This document shows, in pieces, positions 9,677 through 17,815 of a stretch of 35,733 bases of DNA. The stretch comes from Reclinomonas americana ATCC 50394 (Eukaryota > Jakobida > Jakobea > Jakobida). How positions within the stretch are numbered: the stretch's first letter is position 1; each line of letters opens with the position of its first letter. The stretch spans positions 31,442-67,174 of the forward strand of contig PS015609.1 of assembly GCA_048213135.1 (NCBI GenBank), in the 5' to 3' direction. Below the pieces are notes generated by a model, which was not told where the DNA came from, made no database searches, and saw nothing but the letters and a program-made list of their open reading frames with translations. The position numbers and the translations under genes are program-made.

Positions 9677-10135
9677 TCAGTCATCCCCGTCACCGGGAAT
9701 CGAATCGAGCAGCTCGTTGACCGTGCTGCCGTCTAGGCCAATGTGGTCCAGAAGCTTGATGGCGTACGTCTGACACGAGTTGCCAAAGAGGCGGTAGTTC
9801 TTGTTGTAGTCGGCGTTGAAGGTCGCAATGTCCGCGTGTGTGGATCGAGTGTTGCCGGCGTCTCGCCGGTGACTGAGGGGACCAAAGGGTCCGCGAGCGC
9901 CGACGCCATTGGTGACCGTCACCTTGCCTTCCTCGACGCCGAATTCGTAGAACTTGTCGTCCACAAGAACGCCGACGTGGGAGGCGTAGCCAGAGGGGCG
10001 GTAGCCGACCGCGAGACGACGGGCAAAGACAGTGACCTTGGTAGGTAACGAATCAGGGAATGCGGAGAGAGGTTGAAGGGGCCCGGAGAAAGATCGATCA
10101 AGAGACGGCTCATGATCAACACGAGAGATAATCAT
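9677..10135 (-). CDS. Permuted papain-fold (PPPDE/LRAT-like) protein, tentative
   Basis: The minus-strand frame ends at 9677. From the ATG at 10135 it gives 152 residues; the frame stays open upstream to 10306 but through a CA/TG repeat, so I prefer the later start. A conserved-looking His lies in GYASHVGVLVDD (His53) and a Cys in LFGNSCQTYAIKLL (Cys121). This His-before-Cys order with an NxCQ-type motif is what permuted papain-fold enzymes (PPPDE/DeSI, LRAT, related NlpC/P60 branches) show. Function could be thiol peptidase, deSUMOylase-like or acyltransferase; sequence alone does not decide. The exact first exon is uncertain, since an intron may end near 10035. Confidence 0.55.
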   Translation of the reverse strand: MIISRVDHEPSLDRSFSGPLQPLSAFPDSLPTKVTVFARRLAVGYRPSGYASHVGVLVDDKFYEFGVEEGKVTVTNGVGARGPFGPLSHRRDAGNTRSTHADIATFNADYNKNYRLFGNSCQTYAIKLLDHIGLDGSTVNELLDSIPGDGDD

Positions 10136-10756
10136 GGGCGTGATTCGCCAGACACGGGAGCAGGTGTGTGAGTGTGTGAGTGTGTGAGTGTGTGAGTGTG
10201 TGTGCGTGAGAGAGAGAGAGTGGAGATCAGAAAAGGATAGGAGTGGACGCGAAGCACCTGCGCATGCGGAACAATGTGGGATGTGATGGAGTGCAAGCAG
10301 CAACATCCTGCCTCATGCACTTATTCACGAAGCAACATAGGGGCGAGGTGCGCTGCGAGATGTGCAAAAACTGACAGACACAGCGTGAGGAGGGACACGC
10401 TGCGAGCAGCGCGACGTCGGAGCTCTCGCGAAGTAAACCAGCTGCGTCCGTCTAGCGCACCTTCATGGCTCACCACAACAGCAACAACACGTCGTACATG
10501 TCGGTGTTGCCGGAAACCAGTTGGATGCACATCCTCCGGATCCTGTCTTGTCATCGAATTCTGGCTTGAACTCAAAGTCGACGTCCACCCTGCTGGCTAC
10601 AGTAGTGAACGCGGAAAGATCGCAGTGGCATAGACCATGCCCAGCTTGCAGCATCAGCCGACGTGGTCTGCAGCACTTCGCGAAGTCGAATCTGCTCGGC
10701 GTGCAATATTGTGCACTTCGTAGCCATCGCCTTTCCCATTCTTACGCCCCCCTCAG
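10136..10756. other. Ambiguous region between divergent genes
   Basis: GTGTGA repeats occupy 10165-10200. Beyond them, both strands give suggestive but unproven frames. On the plus strand, ATG 10465 starts MAHHNSNNTSYMSVLPETSW, which continues into a weakly F-box-like LPxxxxxxILRILS. On the minus strand, 10590-10463 reads FEFKPEFDDKTGSGG and ends in CTTCCCCCGEP, a Cys-cluster C terminus. A plus-strand exon here could also be the 5' end of the dynamin gene. I cannot choose between these. Confidence 0.35.
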
Positions 10757-13382
10757 GCCCTTCTTTATGCTCTGTACACTATCGACATCAACGTGCATGC
10801 CGTCAACAAAGACTTCCGCACCTGTCCCACACTTCCGCTCATGCACTTACTCGGGCGAGCGCGCTCCCTCCTGCTGGGCCCGCTCACCTCCTCCTGCACC
10901 TCCCTCCACCGCAGCATCTCCGACAGCGCCAAGGCCATTGTCCGTCGCGAGCGCGAGTGGCTCGACCACGCATCTCTCTTGCTCTCTCGCTGGCAAGTCG
11001 ACGCACGCTGGCAGTCAGAGGTGCAAGCCAGTCGCGCCAAGGTATGCACTGCTGCACATGCATCCCTCACATACCGTCTTCTCACACATGCACACGCGCG
11101 GGAAAAAAAAGCTCGACGAGTTATTCTTGATTGTTGTCTGTGGAGAAGTTGCGTTGTTGTTGTTTGCAGCTCCAACGCTGATTGCATGTCTCATCGCGTA
11201 CGCTCAGTGGAACAGTGGCAAGAGCTCACTGATCAACACGTTACTGCGTGGCGACTATGTCAAAGAGGGTTCGCTGCAGGTCACTGCTTGCATACACGCG
11301 CGCATGATTCTCAGCTGCTCTGTGGTAACAGGTGTGCTTCCGACCACCGATGCACTGTTCTTGATTCGACATGGTGAGCGCGTGCAGCACTGGGAGGGCA
11401 CTCCGGAGGTGGCCGGCAGTCGGGCACCGATTCACCTGACTGTGCCGTCGCCGGCGCTGGTGGATATGGTGGTGGCCGACACGCCCGGCGTGAATTCGAT
11501 TGTGAAGGGACACCAGGAGATCACTGAGCGAGTGATTCCGCGCTCCGATNNNNNNNNNNNNNNNNNNNNNNNNNNNNNNNNNNNNNNNNNNNNNNNNNNN
11601 NNNNNNNNNNNNNNNNNNNNNNNNNNNNNNNNNNTGTGGGGGGTTGCTCTCGCCCCGTCTTTCCCTGTGCATGGTTCTTTCGAGCCGACTCCATTCATCA
11701 TTGCTCCTTTCGTGTCTGGGTGTTTGCTTTCGCCCTTCTTTCTCATAGCTTCGAGACATTTAGCCTTTGGCGTTCCAGTAGTGTCTGGGTGTTTGCTTCG
11801 ACTTTTCTTTCCCTCTGCTTGATTCCTTGAGTTAATCATTGCTCATTTCATACGGGTTTGCTTTCGCCCCTTCTTTCGCTCTGCTTGGTTTCTTTGAGCC
11901 TACGACGTTCATCAGTGCTCCTTTCGTGTCTAGGTGTTTGCTTTCACCCCTTCTTTCTCTCTGCTTGATTCCTTGAGTTAACGTTCATCGTCGCCCGGAC
12001 TTTCGGAGGGTTGCTTCCTTCCTCTCGCTTAACTCATCGCCGCTCATTACCTAGCAGGTTTGCTTTCGCCCCTTTCTTTCATCTCGCTTGGTTCCTTTGA
12101 GTGCATCGGCGCTCCATTCGTGTGCGGGGATTTGCTCCACCTGTTCTTTCCCCCTTTTGGTTCCTGTGAACCAACCGTGTCTGTTTGTTGTCGGGTTTGC
12201 TGTCATTCTTCATTCATCTCCCCTGTTCCCTTTGCCTGAACGATGCAGGCCCCGAGAGATCCACCCGCTTGCCCGTTATCGCCGACGAATTCCAACTCAA
12301 CCGATCTCACCTTCTCTCGGATGTGGCTTCGGCCACGCGGCACGTGGTGGCTGCCTTTGACAAGAACAACGAGATGCAGAATTTGAACGAGTGAGTGTGT
12401 TTCACGAGTTTGCTGCCTCCATCGTCTCACCCATATGTGGAACGATTCAGTACCATTCACAAGGCCATCATCTCCACCCTGGCGGTGGAGGTCGGCGCCA
12501 TTGGTCTCGGAGTCATGGCAGTGGTGTTGTCGGCTTCGCTTTTCGATCCGTCGGGCATGGTTGCAGGTTTGCTGTTGTTGATGTTTACACGCAATCGCGG
12601 ATGAACGACGCTGACTCTTTCTCATCACCACGGGCATGTATTTGGCAGCTGGTGCCTTGGCTCTTGGCGGCCTCTACGTACTGCCGCACATGCGNNNNNN
12701 NNNNNNNNNNNNNNNNNNNNNNNNNNNNNNNNNNNNNNNNNNNNNNNNNNNNNNNNNNNNNNNNNNNNNNNNNNNNNNNNNNNNNNNNNNNNNNNNNNNN
12801 NNNNNNNNNNNNNNNNNNNNNNNNNNNNNNNNNNNNNNNNNNNNNNNNNNNNNNNNNNNNNNNNNNNNNNNNNNNNNNNNNNNNNNNNNNNNNNNNNNNN
12901 NNNNNNNNNNNNNNNNNNNNNNNNNNNNNNNNNNNNNNNNNNNNNNNNNNNNNNNNNNNNNNNNNNNNNNNNNNNNNNNNNNNNNNNNNNNNNNNNNNNN
13001 NNNNNNNNNNNNNNNNNNNNNNNNNNNNNNNNNNNNNNNNNNNNNNNNNNNNNNNNNNNNNNNNNNNNNNNNNNNCCACCCGTCTCATTCTCACTCTCTT
13101 TTCCCCTTTCATGTGTGTGCTCATCTGGCTGGCCAGGCCGACTTTGAGAACCGCTTGCTGGATGTGCGGGCAAAGCTGCGCACGACACTTCGTGAACAGT
13201 TCGACTCGCAGCTGCAATTGTCGAGTGAGGAGATACGCAACGCAGTGTTGCCGTACACACGATTTGTGGAGAGTCGTCAGATGGCCGCCCGCTCCGACCA
13301 GGAGGAGTTTGTGGCGCTCCAGAAGGGTCTCGCTGGCCTTAAGGAGGACATTGAGAGGACTTTGCAAAGCACCTTGCAGTAA
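10757..13382 (+). CDS. FZL/mitofusin-type dynamin-family GTPase
   Basis: Membrane-fusion/remodelling GTPase of the bacterial-dynamin/FZL branch. Exons: about 10757-11041, 11112-11147, 11208-11268, 11332 into the gap at 11550, 12249-12390, 12451-12566, 12649 into a gap, 13137-13382. Splicing gives the P-loop VVCGEWNSGKSSLIN, then YVKEGVLPTTDALF (switch I Thr) and DTPGVNSI (switch II). A predicted membrane hairpin follows (VEVGAIGLGVMAVVLSASLF, then AAGALALGGLYVLP) and a C-terminal helical segment. The first in-frame ATG is 10841, starting a basic, Ser/Leu-rich MHLLGRARSLLLGPLTSSC, a plausible organelle-targeting sequence. The frame is open upstream to a good acceptor at 10756, so the true start may lie further 5'. 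The NKxD (G4) region and much of the stalk are not visible, presumably in the gap. Confidence 0.8.
11640..12240. repeat. Intronic minisatellite, about 65-85 bp units
   Basis: Eight or nine diverged units share TTTGCTTTCGCCCCTTCTTT, then a CTCTGCTTGRTTCCTTGAG-type block, then CATCATTGCTCCTTTCGTGT. Units start near 11641, 11723, 11793, 11857, 11937, 12013, 12059, 12130 and 12198. They lie in the long intron of the dynamin gene, immediately after an assembly gap. Confidence 0.8.
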
Positions 13383-13450
13383 TGAAGGCAACGAGTGCGG
13401 GAAATGAGGAGAGCCCGTGGGATGTGCGGAGAGAATATATTGCTGTCAAC

Positions 13451-14548
13451 TTACAAGTGCAGCTCAGGGTCTACGCGACATCGATGCACCACGACTTCAG
13501 TGTCCTCCACGATGAAGCATCGCAGCACCATCTCCGGCAGGCAGCGCGAGTCCAGCACGGCCTCGTCTCCTGCATCCTGCATCTCTTGCACTGCGCTCAT
13601 GGCCTCACGTGCTTTGGCAAGCTCGTTCCGAGCAAACACGAACGGCGTACACCACACCCACGCATTGTGGTCATGGCACCCACTGACAATGTGCTGCCCG
13701 TCGGGAGTGACGGCGACAGACAACACCGAGTCAGTGTGTCCCTTCAGCTGCTGCACCTCCTCGCCACTTGCCACTGACCACACTCGTACCGACATGTCCG
13801 CACTCCCACTCACTACGTGCTGACCAAAGGGAGTGACGGCGACAGTGGTCACCCGGCCTGCGTGCCCCACAAGCCGCTGCACTTCCTCTCCAGTCGCCAT
13901 CGACCACACGCGCACTGTGCTGTCAACACTTCCACTCACTGCGTACTGACCATCGGGCGTGACGGCGACAGCTCGAACTGTTTCAGTGTGTCCCTCCAAC
14001 CGTCTCACTTCCTCGCCACTCGCCAGTGACCACACGCGCACTGTTTCGTCTCCGCTACCACTCACAATGTACTGGCCATCGGGAGTGACAGTGACACACC
14101 ACACCGGCTTTGTGTGTCCCTCGAAACATCGCTCCTCCTCGCCACTCGTCAGCGACCACACACGCACTGTCTTGTCAAGACTCCCACCCGCAATGTGTTG
14201 ACCGTGGGGAGAGACGGCGACTGAAAGCACCACCGCAGAGTGCCCTTCCAACCGTCGCACTTCCTCGCCACTCGCCAGTGACCACACGCGCACTTTGCAG
14301 TCGCTGCACCCGGTCACAACGTGCTGCCCGTCGGGGGTGACAGCGACAGAGTACACCCATCCTGCGTGTCCCACAATCCGTCGCACCTCCTCTCCACTCA
14401 CCAGTGACCACACTCGTACTGTGGCGTCGTGACTCCCACTCACGACGTGCTGCCTGTCGGGAGTGACAGCAACACAAAGAACGCGGTTTGTGTGTCCAAG
14501 CAGTACGTGCTTGCGGAGGAAGAGAGGATGACGGGCAGTGGCTGACAT
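13451..14548 (-). CDS. Seven-bladed WD40 protein, paralogue 1
   Basis: Intronless 365-codon frame using the ATG at 14548 (MSATARHPLFLRKHVLLGHT), chosen because it aligns with the start of the next paralogue. The frame remains open upstream to 14746 but through low-complexity sequence. Seven 42-residue WD40 repeats follow, starting at LLGHTNRV, VGHAGWV, EGHSAVV, EGHTKPV, EGHTETV, VGHAGRV and KGHTDSV. Most close in SGSxDxTVRVWSLASGEEV, and the last is degenerate (AWVWC). A tail of about 70 residues ends VLRCFIVEDTEVVVHR plus a short extension, and is shared with four paralogues in this window. It is presumably a scaffold; partner unknown. It converges on the dynamin gene with 68 bp between stops. 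Confidence 0.9.
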   Translation of the reverse strand: MSATARHPLFLRKHVLLGHTNRVLCVAVTPDRQHVVSGSHDATVRVWSLVSGEEVRRIVGHAGWVYSVAVTPDGQHVVTGCSDCKVRVWSLASGEEVRRLEGHSAVVLSVAVSPHGQHIAGGSLDKTVRVWSLTSGEEERCFEGHTKPVWCVTVTPDGQYIVSGSGDETVRVWSLASGEEVRRLEGHTETVRAVAVTPDGQYAVSGSVDSTVRVWSMATGEEVQRLVGHAGRVTTVAVTPFGQHVVSGSADMSVRVWSVASGEEVQQLKGHTDSVLSVAVTPDGQHIVSGCHDHNAWVWCTPFVFARNELAKAREAMSAVQEMQDAGDEAVLDSRCLPEMVLRCFIVEDTEVVVHRCRVDPELHL

Positions 14549-14779
14549 GCTTGTGAAGAGGAGAAGGAGAGCGTGTGCCTGTGCGTGCGAGAGAGAGATG
14601 GGATGAGAGTGTAGTCCTGAGTGTGTCCCGCAGCGACTCGAAGTCGCAGAAGCGTTAAGAAGGCATTCATTCTTGGAGGCTCGTTCACAAACACCATTCA
14701 TGCAAGCACCTCGGAGAGAGGGAGACGGAGAGAGAGAGAGGGGCACGAATGTATTGTTTTCAAGGGAGTAAGAAGCAGG

Positions 14780-15874
14780 TTACAGATGCAGCTTAGGGTC
14801 TACGCGACATCGATGCACCACGACTTCAGCCTCCTCCACAATGAAGCATCGCAGCACCATCTCTGGCAGGCAGCGCGAATCCAGCACGCCTTCGTCTTCT
14901 GCATCACGCATCTCCTGTACCGCGTGCATGACCTCGAGCGCTTTGACGAGCTCGAGGCGAGCAAGACCACACGGAGTGCTCCACACACGCACTGTCTCGT
15001 CAAAGCTGCCACTGACGATGCGCTGCCCGTCGGGAGTGATGGCGACAGACAACACCGAGTCAGAGTGTCCCTCCAGCCGCTGCAACTCCTCGCCACTCGC
15101 CAGAGACCACACCCGCACTGTACGGTCGTCACTCCCACTCACCACGTGTTGACCATCGGGTGTGATGGTGACAGACTCCACTGCCTCAGTGTGACCCTCC
15201 AGCCGTCGCACTTGTTTTCCATTCTCCAGTGACCACACCCGCACTGTCTTATCGTATGCCCCACTCACGACATGCCGACCATCGGGCGTGACAACGACAG
15301 AGCGCACCCCACCAGTGTGCCCCCCCAGCTGCTGCACCTCCTCACCAGTTGCCAGCGACCACACCCGCACCGTCTTGTCAGAAGAACCACTCACAACGTG
15401 GCGACCATCGGGAGTGACAACAACACTGTGCACCCACTTTCTGTGCCCCTCCAGCCGTCGCACCTCCGCGCCACTTGCCAGCGACCACACACGCACAGTC
15501 TTGTCATGACTGCCACTCACCACATGCTGCCCGTCGGGCGCAACAGCAACAGCATACACAAAGGCAGTGTGCCCCTCCATGCGCCGCACCTCCTCACCAC
15601 TCGCCAGCGACCACACGCGCACAGTCTCATCATCATTCCCGCTCACAGCATGCTGCCCATCAGGCGTGATAGCAACAGCCCACACACGACCTGTGAACTC
15701 CTCCATGCGCTGCACCTCTTCTCCTCCACCACGCACCAGTGACCACACGCGCACTGTGCTGTCCCAGCTCCCACTTGCAATGTGCAGGCCATCGGCAGAG
15801 ACAGCAACAGATCGCACAGCATACGCGTGTCCCATTAGCACATGCTTGCAGAGGAAGAGAGGAGGTAGAGTCAT
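14780..15874 (-). CDS. Seven-bladed WD40 protein, paralogue 2
   Basis: 364-residue frame starting MTLPPLFLCKHVLMGHA. It has seven repeats (MGHAYAV, EEFTGRV, EGHTAFV, EGHRKWV, GGHTGGV, EGHTEAV, EGHSDSV) and the same C-terminal tail (LPEMVLRCFIVEEAEVVVHR). The second repeat lacks the usual GH and carries a Gly insertion in its preceding linker (SLVRGGGEEV). It is a tandem duplicate of the gene just downstream at 13451-14548, especially in the last 60 residues, which are almost identical. Its start lies only about 60 bp from the divergent EF-hand gene, so the two probably share a promoter region. Confidence 0.92.
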   Translation of the reverse strand: MTLPPLFLCKHVLMGHAYAVRSVAVSADGLHIASGSWDSTVRVWSLVRGGGEEVQRMEEFTGRVWAVAITPDGQHAVSGNDDETVRVWSLASGEEVRRMEGHTAFVYAVAVAPDGQHVVSGSHDKTVRVWSLASGAEVRRLEGHRKWVHSVVVTPDGRHVVSGSSDKTVRVWSLATGEEVQQLGGHTGGVRSVVVTPDGRHVVSGAYDKTVRVWSLENGKQVRRLEGHTEAVESVTITPDGQHVVSGSDDRTVRVWSLASGEELQRLEGHSDSVLSVAITPDGQRIVSGSFDETVRVWSTPCGLARLELVKALEVMHAVQEMRDAEDEGVLDSRCLPEMVLRCFIVEEAEVVVHRCRVDPKLHL

Positions 15875-15934
15875 GAGCGCGCGCGAACAACAAACAAGTG
15901 ATTGAATTTTTCCTCACTCTTTTAATCTTCAACA
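15875..15934. promoter_or_regulatory. Compact divergent intergenic region
   Basis: Only 60 bp separate the WD40 ATG (minus, 15874) from the first bases of the EF-hand start codon (plus, 15935). No TATA-like motif is seen. A shared promoter, or overlapping 5' ends, is inferred from spacing alone. Confidence 0.4.
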
Positions 15935-17724
15935 ATGTGAGCCGCCACAACTCATCCTTCCCTCTCACTGACACTCACTGTCTCTCTCTCTCTCTCACAC
16001 ACACACAGGGGCGCAGGTCAATCTGTGAAGTTGGACGCACTGGCGAATGTCGACGACGTGAAGACCAAATGTGCGTGTTTTTGTGTTCCATTACTCAACT
16101 CACACACACACTCACTCACACTCACACACAGTGGGCGAGGATGCTGTGGCGGAGATGCACGCCACCTTCACTGCGCTGGCCAGTCGTCGTGGAGAGCGTG
16201 AGACCATGTTGAGTGGAGAGTTTTTCCCGCGCTCTCTCTTTTGTGTCTTACTCTTTGTCTCTGTGTGTGTGGCAGCACTGAGGCCGGCTTCCTGTCCATG
16301 CTTGAGGAGATCCCGGCAATGGCCGCGGCCACCAAGGTGACTCAATAAGTGTCGCGCACGCTCACTTGTTTTTGTTTGCTGATATGGCACATATATCATT
16401 CTTTCACAGGATATGCTCAAGGTCGGTGCTGCATCTTGTGTCGTTGTTGTTGTCTTCTGCGAGTTCAATATGTGCGTTGTGCAGCTCATGTTCAATGCCA
16501 TGGACCTGGACGGCGATGATATGTACATGTCGCTGTTTGTCTGTCATTGTTGCTGTGAGTGCTGACTTGTGTGTTTTTTCGTGCACGAGTGTTGGATTTC
16601 AATGGTGCATGCGTGTCTGTGTATGCTCATGGTGTGCGGTGATGCTGATGGCTCACTGGCGCGTCGTGGCAGAGTTCCTCACTGGCATGTACGTGGTGAC
16701 GGCGCCGGAGGCCGGTCGCGAGAAGATGATGCTGATGTTCCGCAGTTGCGTGCCAGCTTGATGTGCCAAGTGTGTGTCGTGCGGCGGCAGCTGATGATGG
16801 AGTGGCAGTCTTCGATGCCAACCGCGACGGCTTTGTGTCCAAGACCGAGGCCAAGAAGATCTTCAAGGTGGCCATCAACATGGCGCAGTCTGTCATGGTG
16901 GCCATGATGCAGGGCATGGTGAGCAGTGGGCGCGGCGTGGCGTGGCGGGTGATGTGCTCTCCTACCGCTCACACACTGCGATGCAGATGAGCATGTCGGC
17001 GGCGGAGGCCAAGCGCGCTGTCAAGGCCATGATGCCGGCGGTCGACGAGATCGTGGACTCGCTCTTTGCCAAGATGGTTTGTTTTGACGTCGCGGCTTGT
17101 TGGTGGATTCTATCTCTCCCCTTCCCTTCTTGCCTCGTTTCCTTCACTGCATGGGTTCCCTATTGAGCTTTTCTTTCTCTCCTCTCGACCTGCACTCCTG
17201 CTTGTAAGTGGCAGATCTGCGTTTGCACTGCTGCACCGAAGAGCACATGCACAACGGGATCAGCATTTCAGTCGTTCTTTCTTCCGCTCTTTCCTTGACC
17301 ATTCACTCCTCACCTTTCCTCGCTTGTGCGCGCAACTGAAGCTATCCGATCTGCGCTCGCACCGGCACATCTGAGCGCAACAAAAAAAGCGTCCTTCTCA
17401 CACCATTCACTCCTCGCGTCTCCTCGCTTGTCCACAACTGATGCATCGCTTGTGCAGAGAGCACATCTGAACACTGCAGAAGCGGTAGCTCTCCTCGTTC
17501 CTCCACTCCTTCTTTTCCATTCACTCCTCACCTTTCCTCGCTTGTGAGCGCCGTTGAAGCAATCAGATACATTGCAAATCTGACCGCTTCCCCTTCTCCT
17601 TCAGGACACCAACCAAGACGGCAAGATCTCCCTGGAGGAGTGGCTGAGCCAGCCCGAGTTCGAGGACGAGAAGGTCGTGTCGCTGTTGGGCTCTCTCGGA
17701 CTCATGCAGTCGTCGTCGAGCTAG
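15935..17724 (+). CDS. EF-hand calcium-binding protein, predicted N-myristoylated
   Basis: The start codon is assembled by splicing: AT (15935-15936), intron GTGAGC...CACAG, then G at 16009. This gives MGAGQSVKLDALANVDDVK, whose Gly2 and Ser6 fit the N-myristoylation consensus. Further exons: 16009-16070, 16132-about 16197, 16276-16336, a 12-nt exon 16410-16421 (DMLK), from 16485, to 16744, 16791-16918, 16987-17076, 17605-17724. Two canonical EF loops are clear, DANRDGFVSKTE and DTNQDGKISLEE, and a weaker one begins DLDGDDM. The product is probably a membrane-anchored Ca sensor, family not determined. Two junctions do not resolve with GT-AG in frame: after 16197 (a GC donor at 16197 would fit) and after about 16520. 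Confidence 0.75.
17299..17546. repeat. Tandem repeat in last EF-hand intron
   Basis: The block CCATTCACTCCTCACCTTTC plus CTCGCTTGTG begins at 17299, 17403 and 17517 (spacings 104 and 114). A weaker copy occurs near 17185. Each block is followed by a GAAGCN-ATC-GATCTGC-like segment. The repeats fill most of the intron 17077-17604. Confidence 0.8.
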
Positions 17725-17815
17725 ACAACGACAAACAAAATTTCCTCAGTCACTTGCTTGCTTGTGTGTGTGTGGCGGAGAGAGACAGAGTGAGAACACA
17801 CAAAAGTAGTGAAGA

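Noticed and set aside
9301-9736. Plus-strand 145-codon frame
   Set aside because: No recognisable motifs, and it overlaps the 3' end of the minus-strand papain-fold-like gene.
13451-15874. Plus-strand frames opposite the WD40 genes (for example 15272-15742)
   Set aside because: Shadow frames of repetitive codons on the opposite strand, with no independent similarity.
16640-16680. DADGSL as an additional EF-hand loop
   Set aside because: It is in a different frame from the adjoining EFLTGMYV exon, and no splice pair joins it; probably chance.
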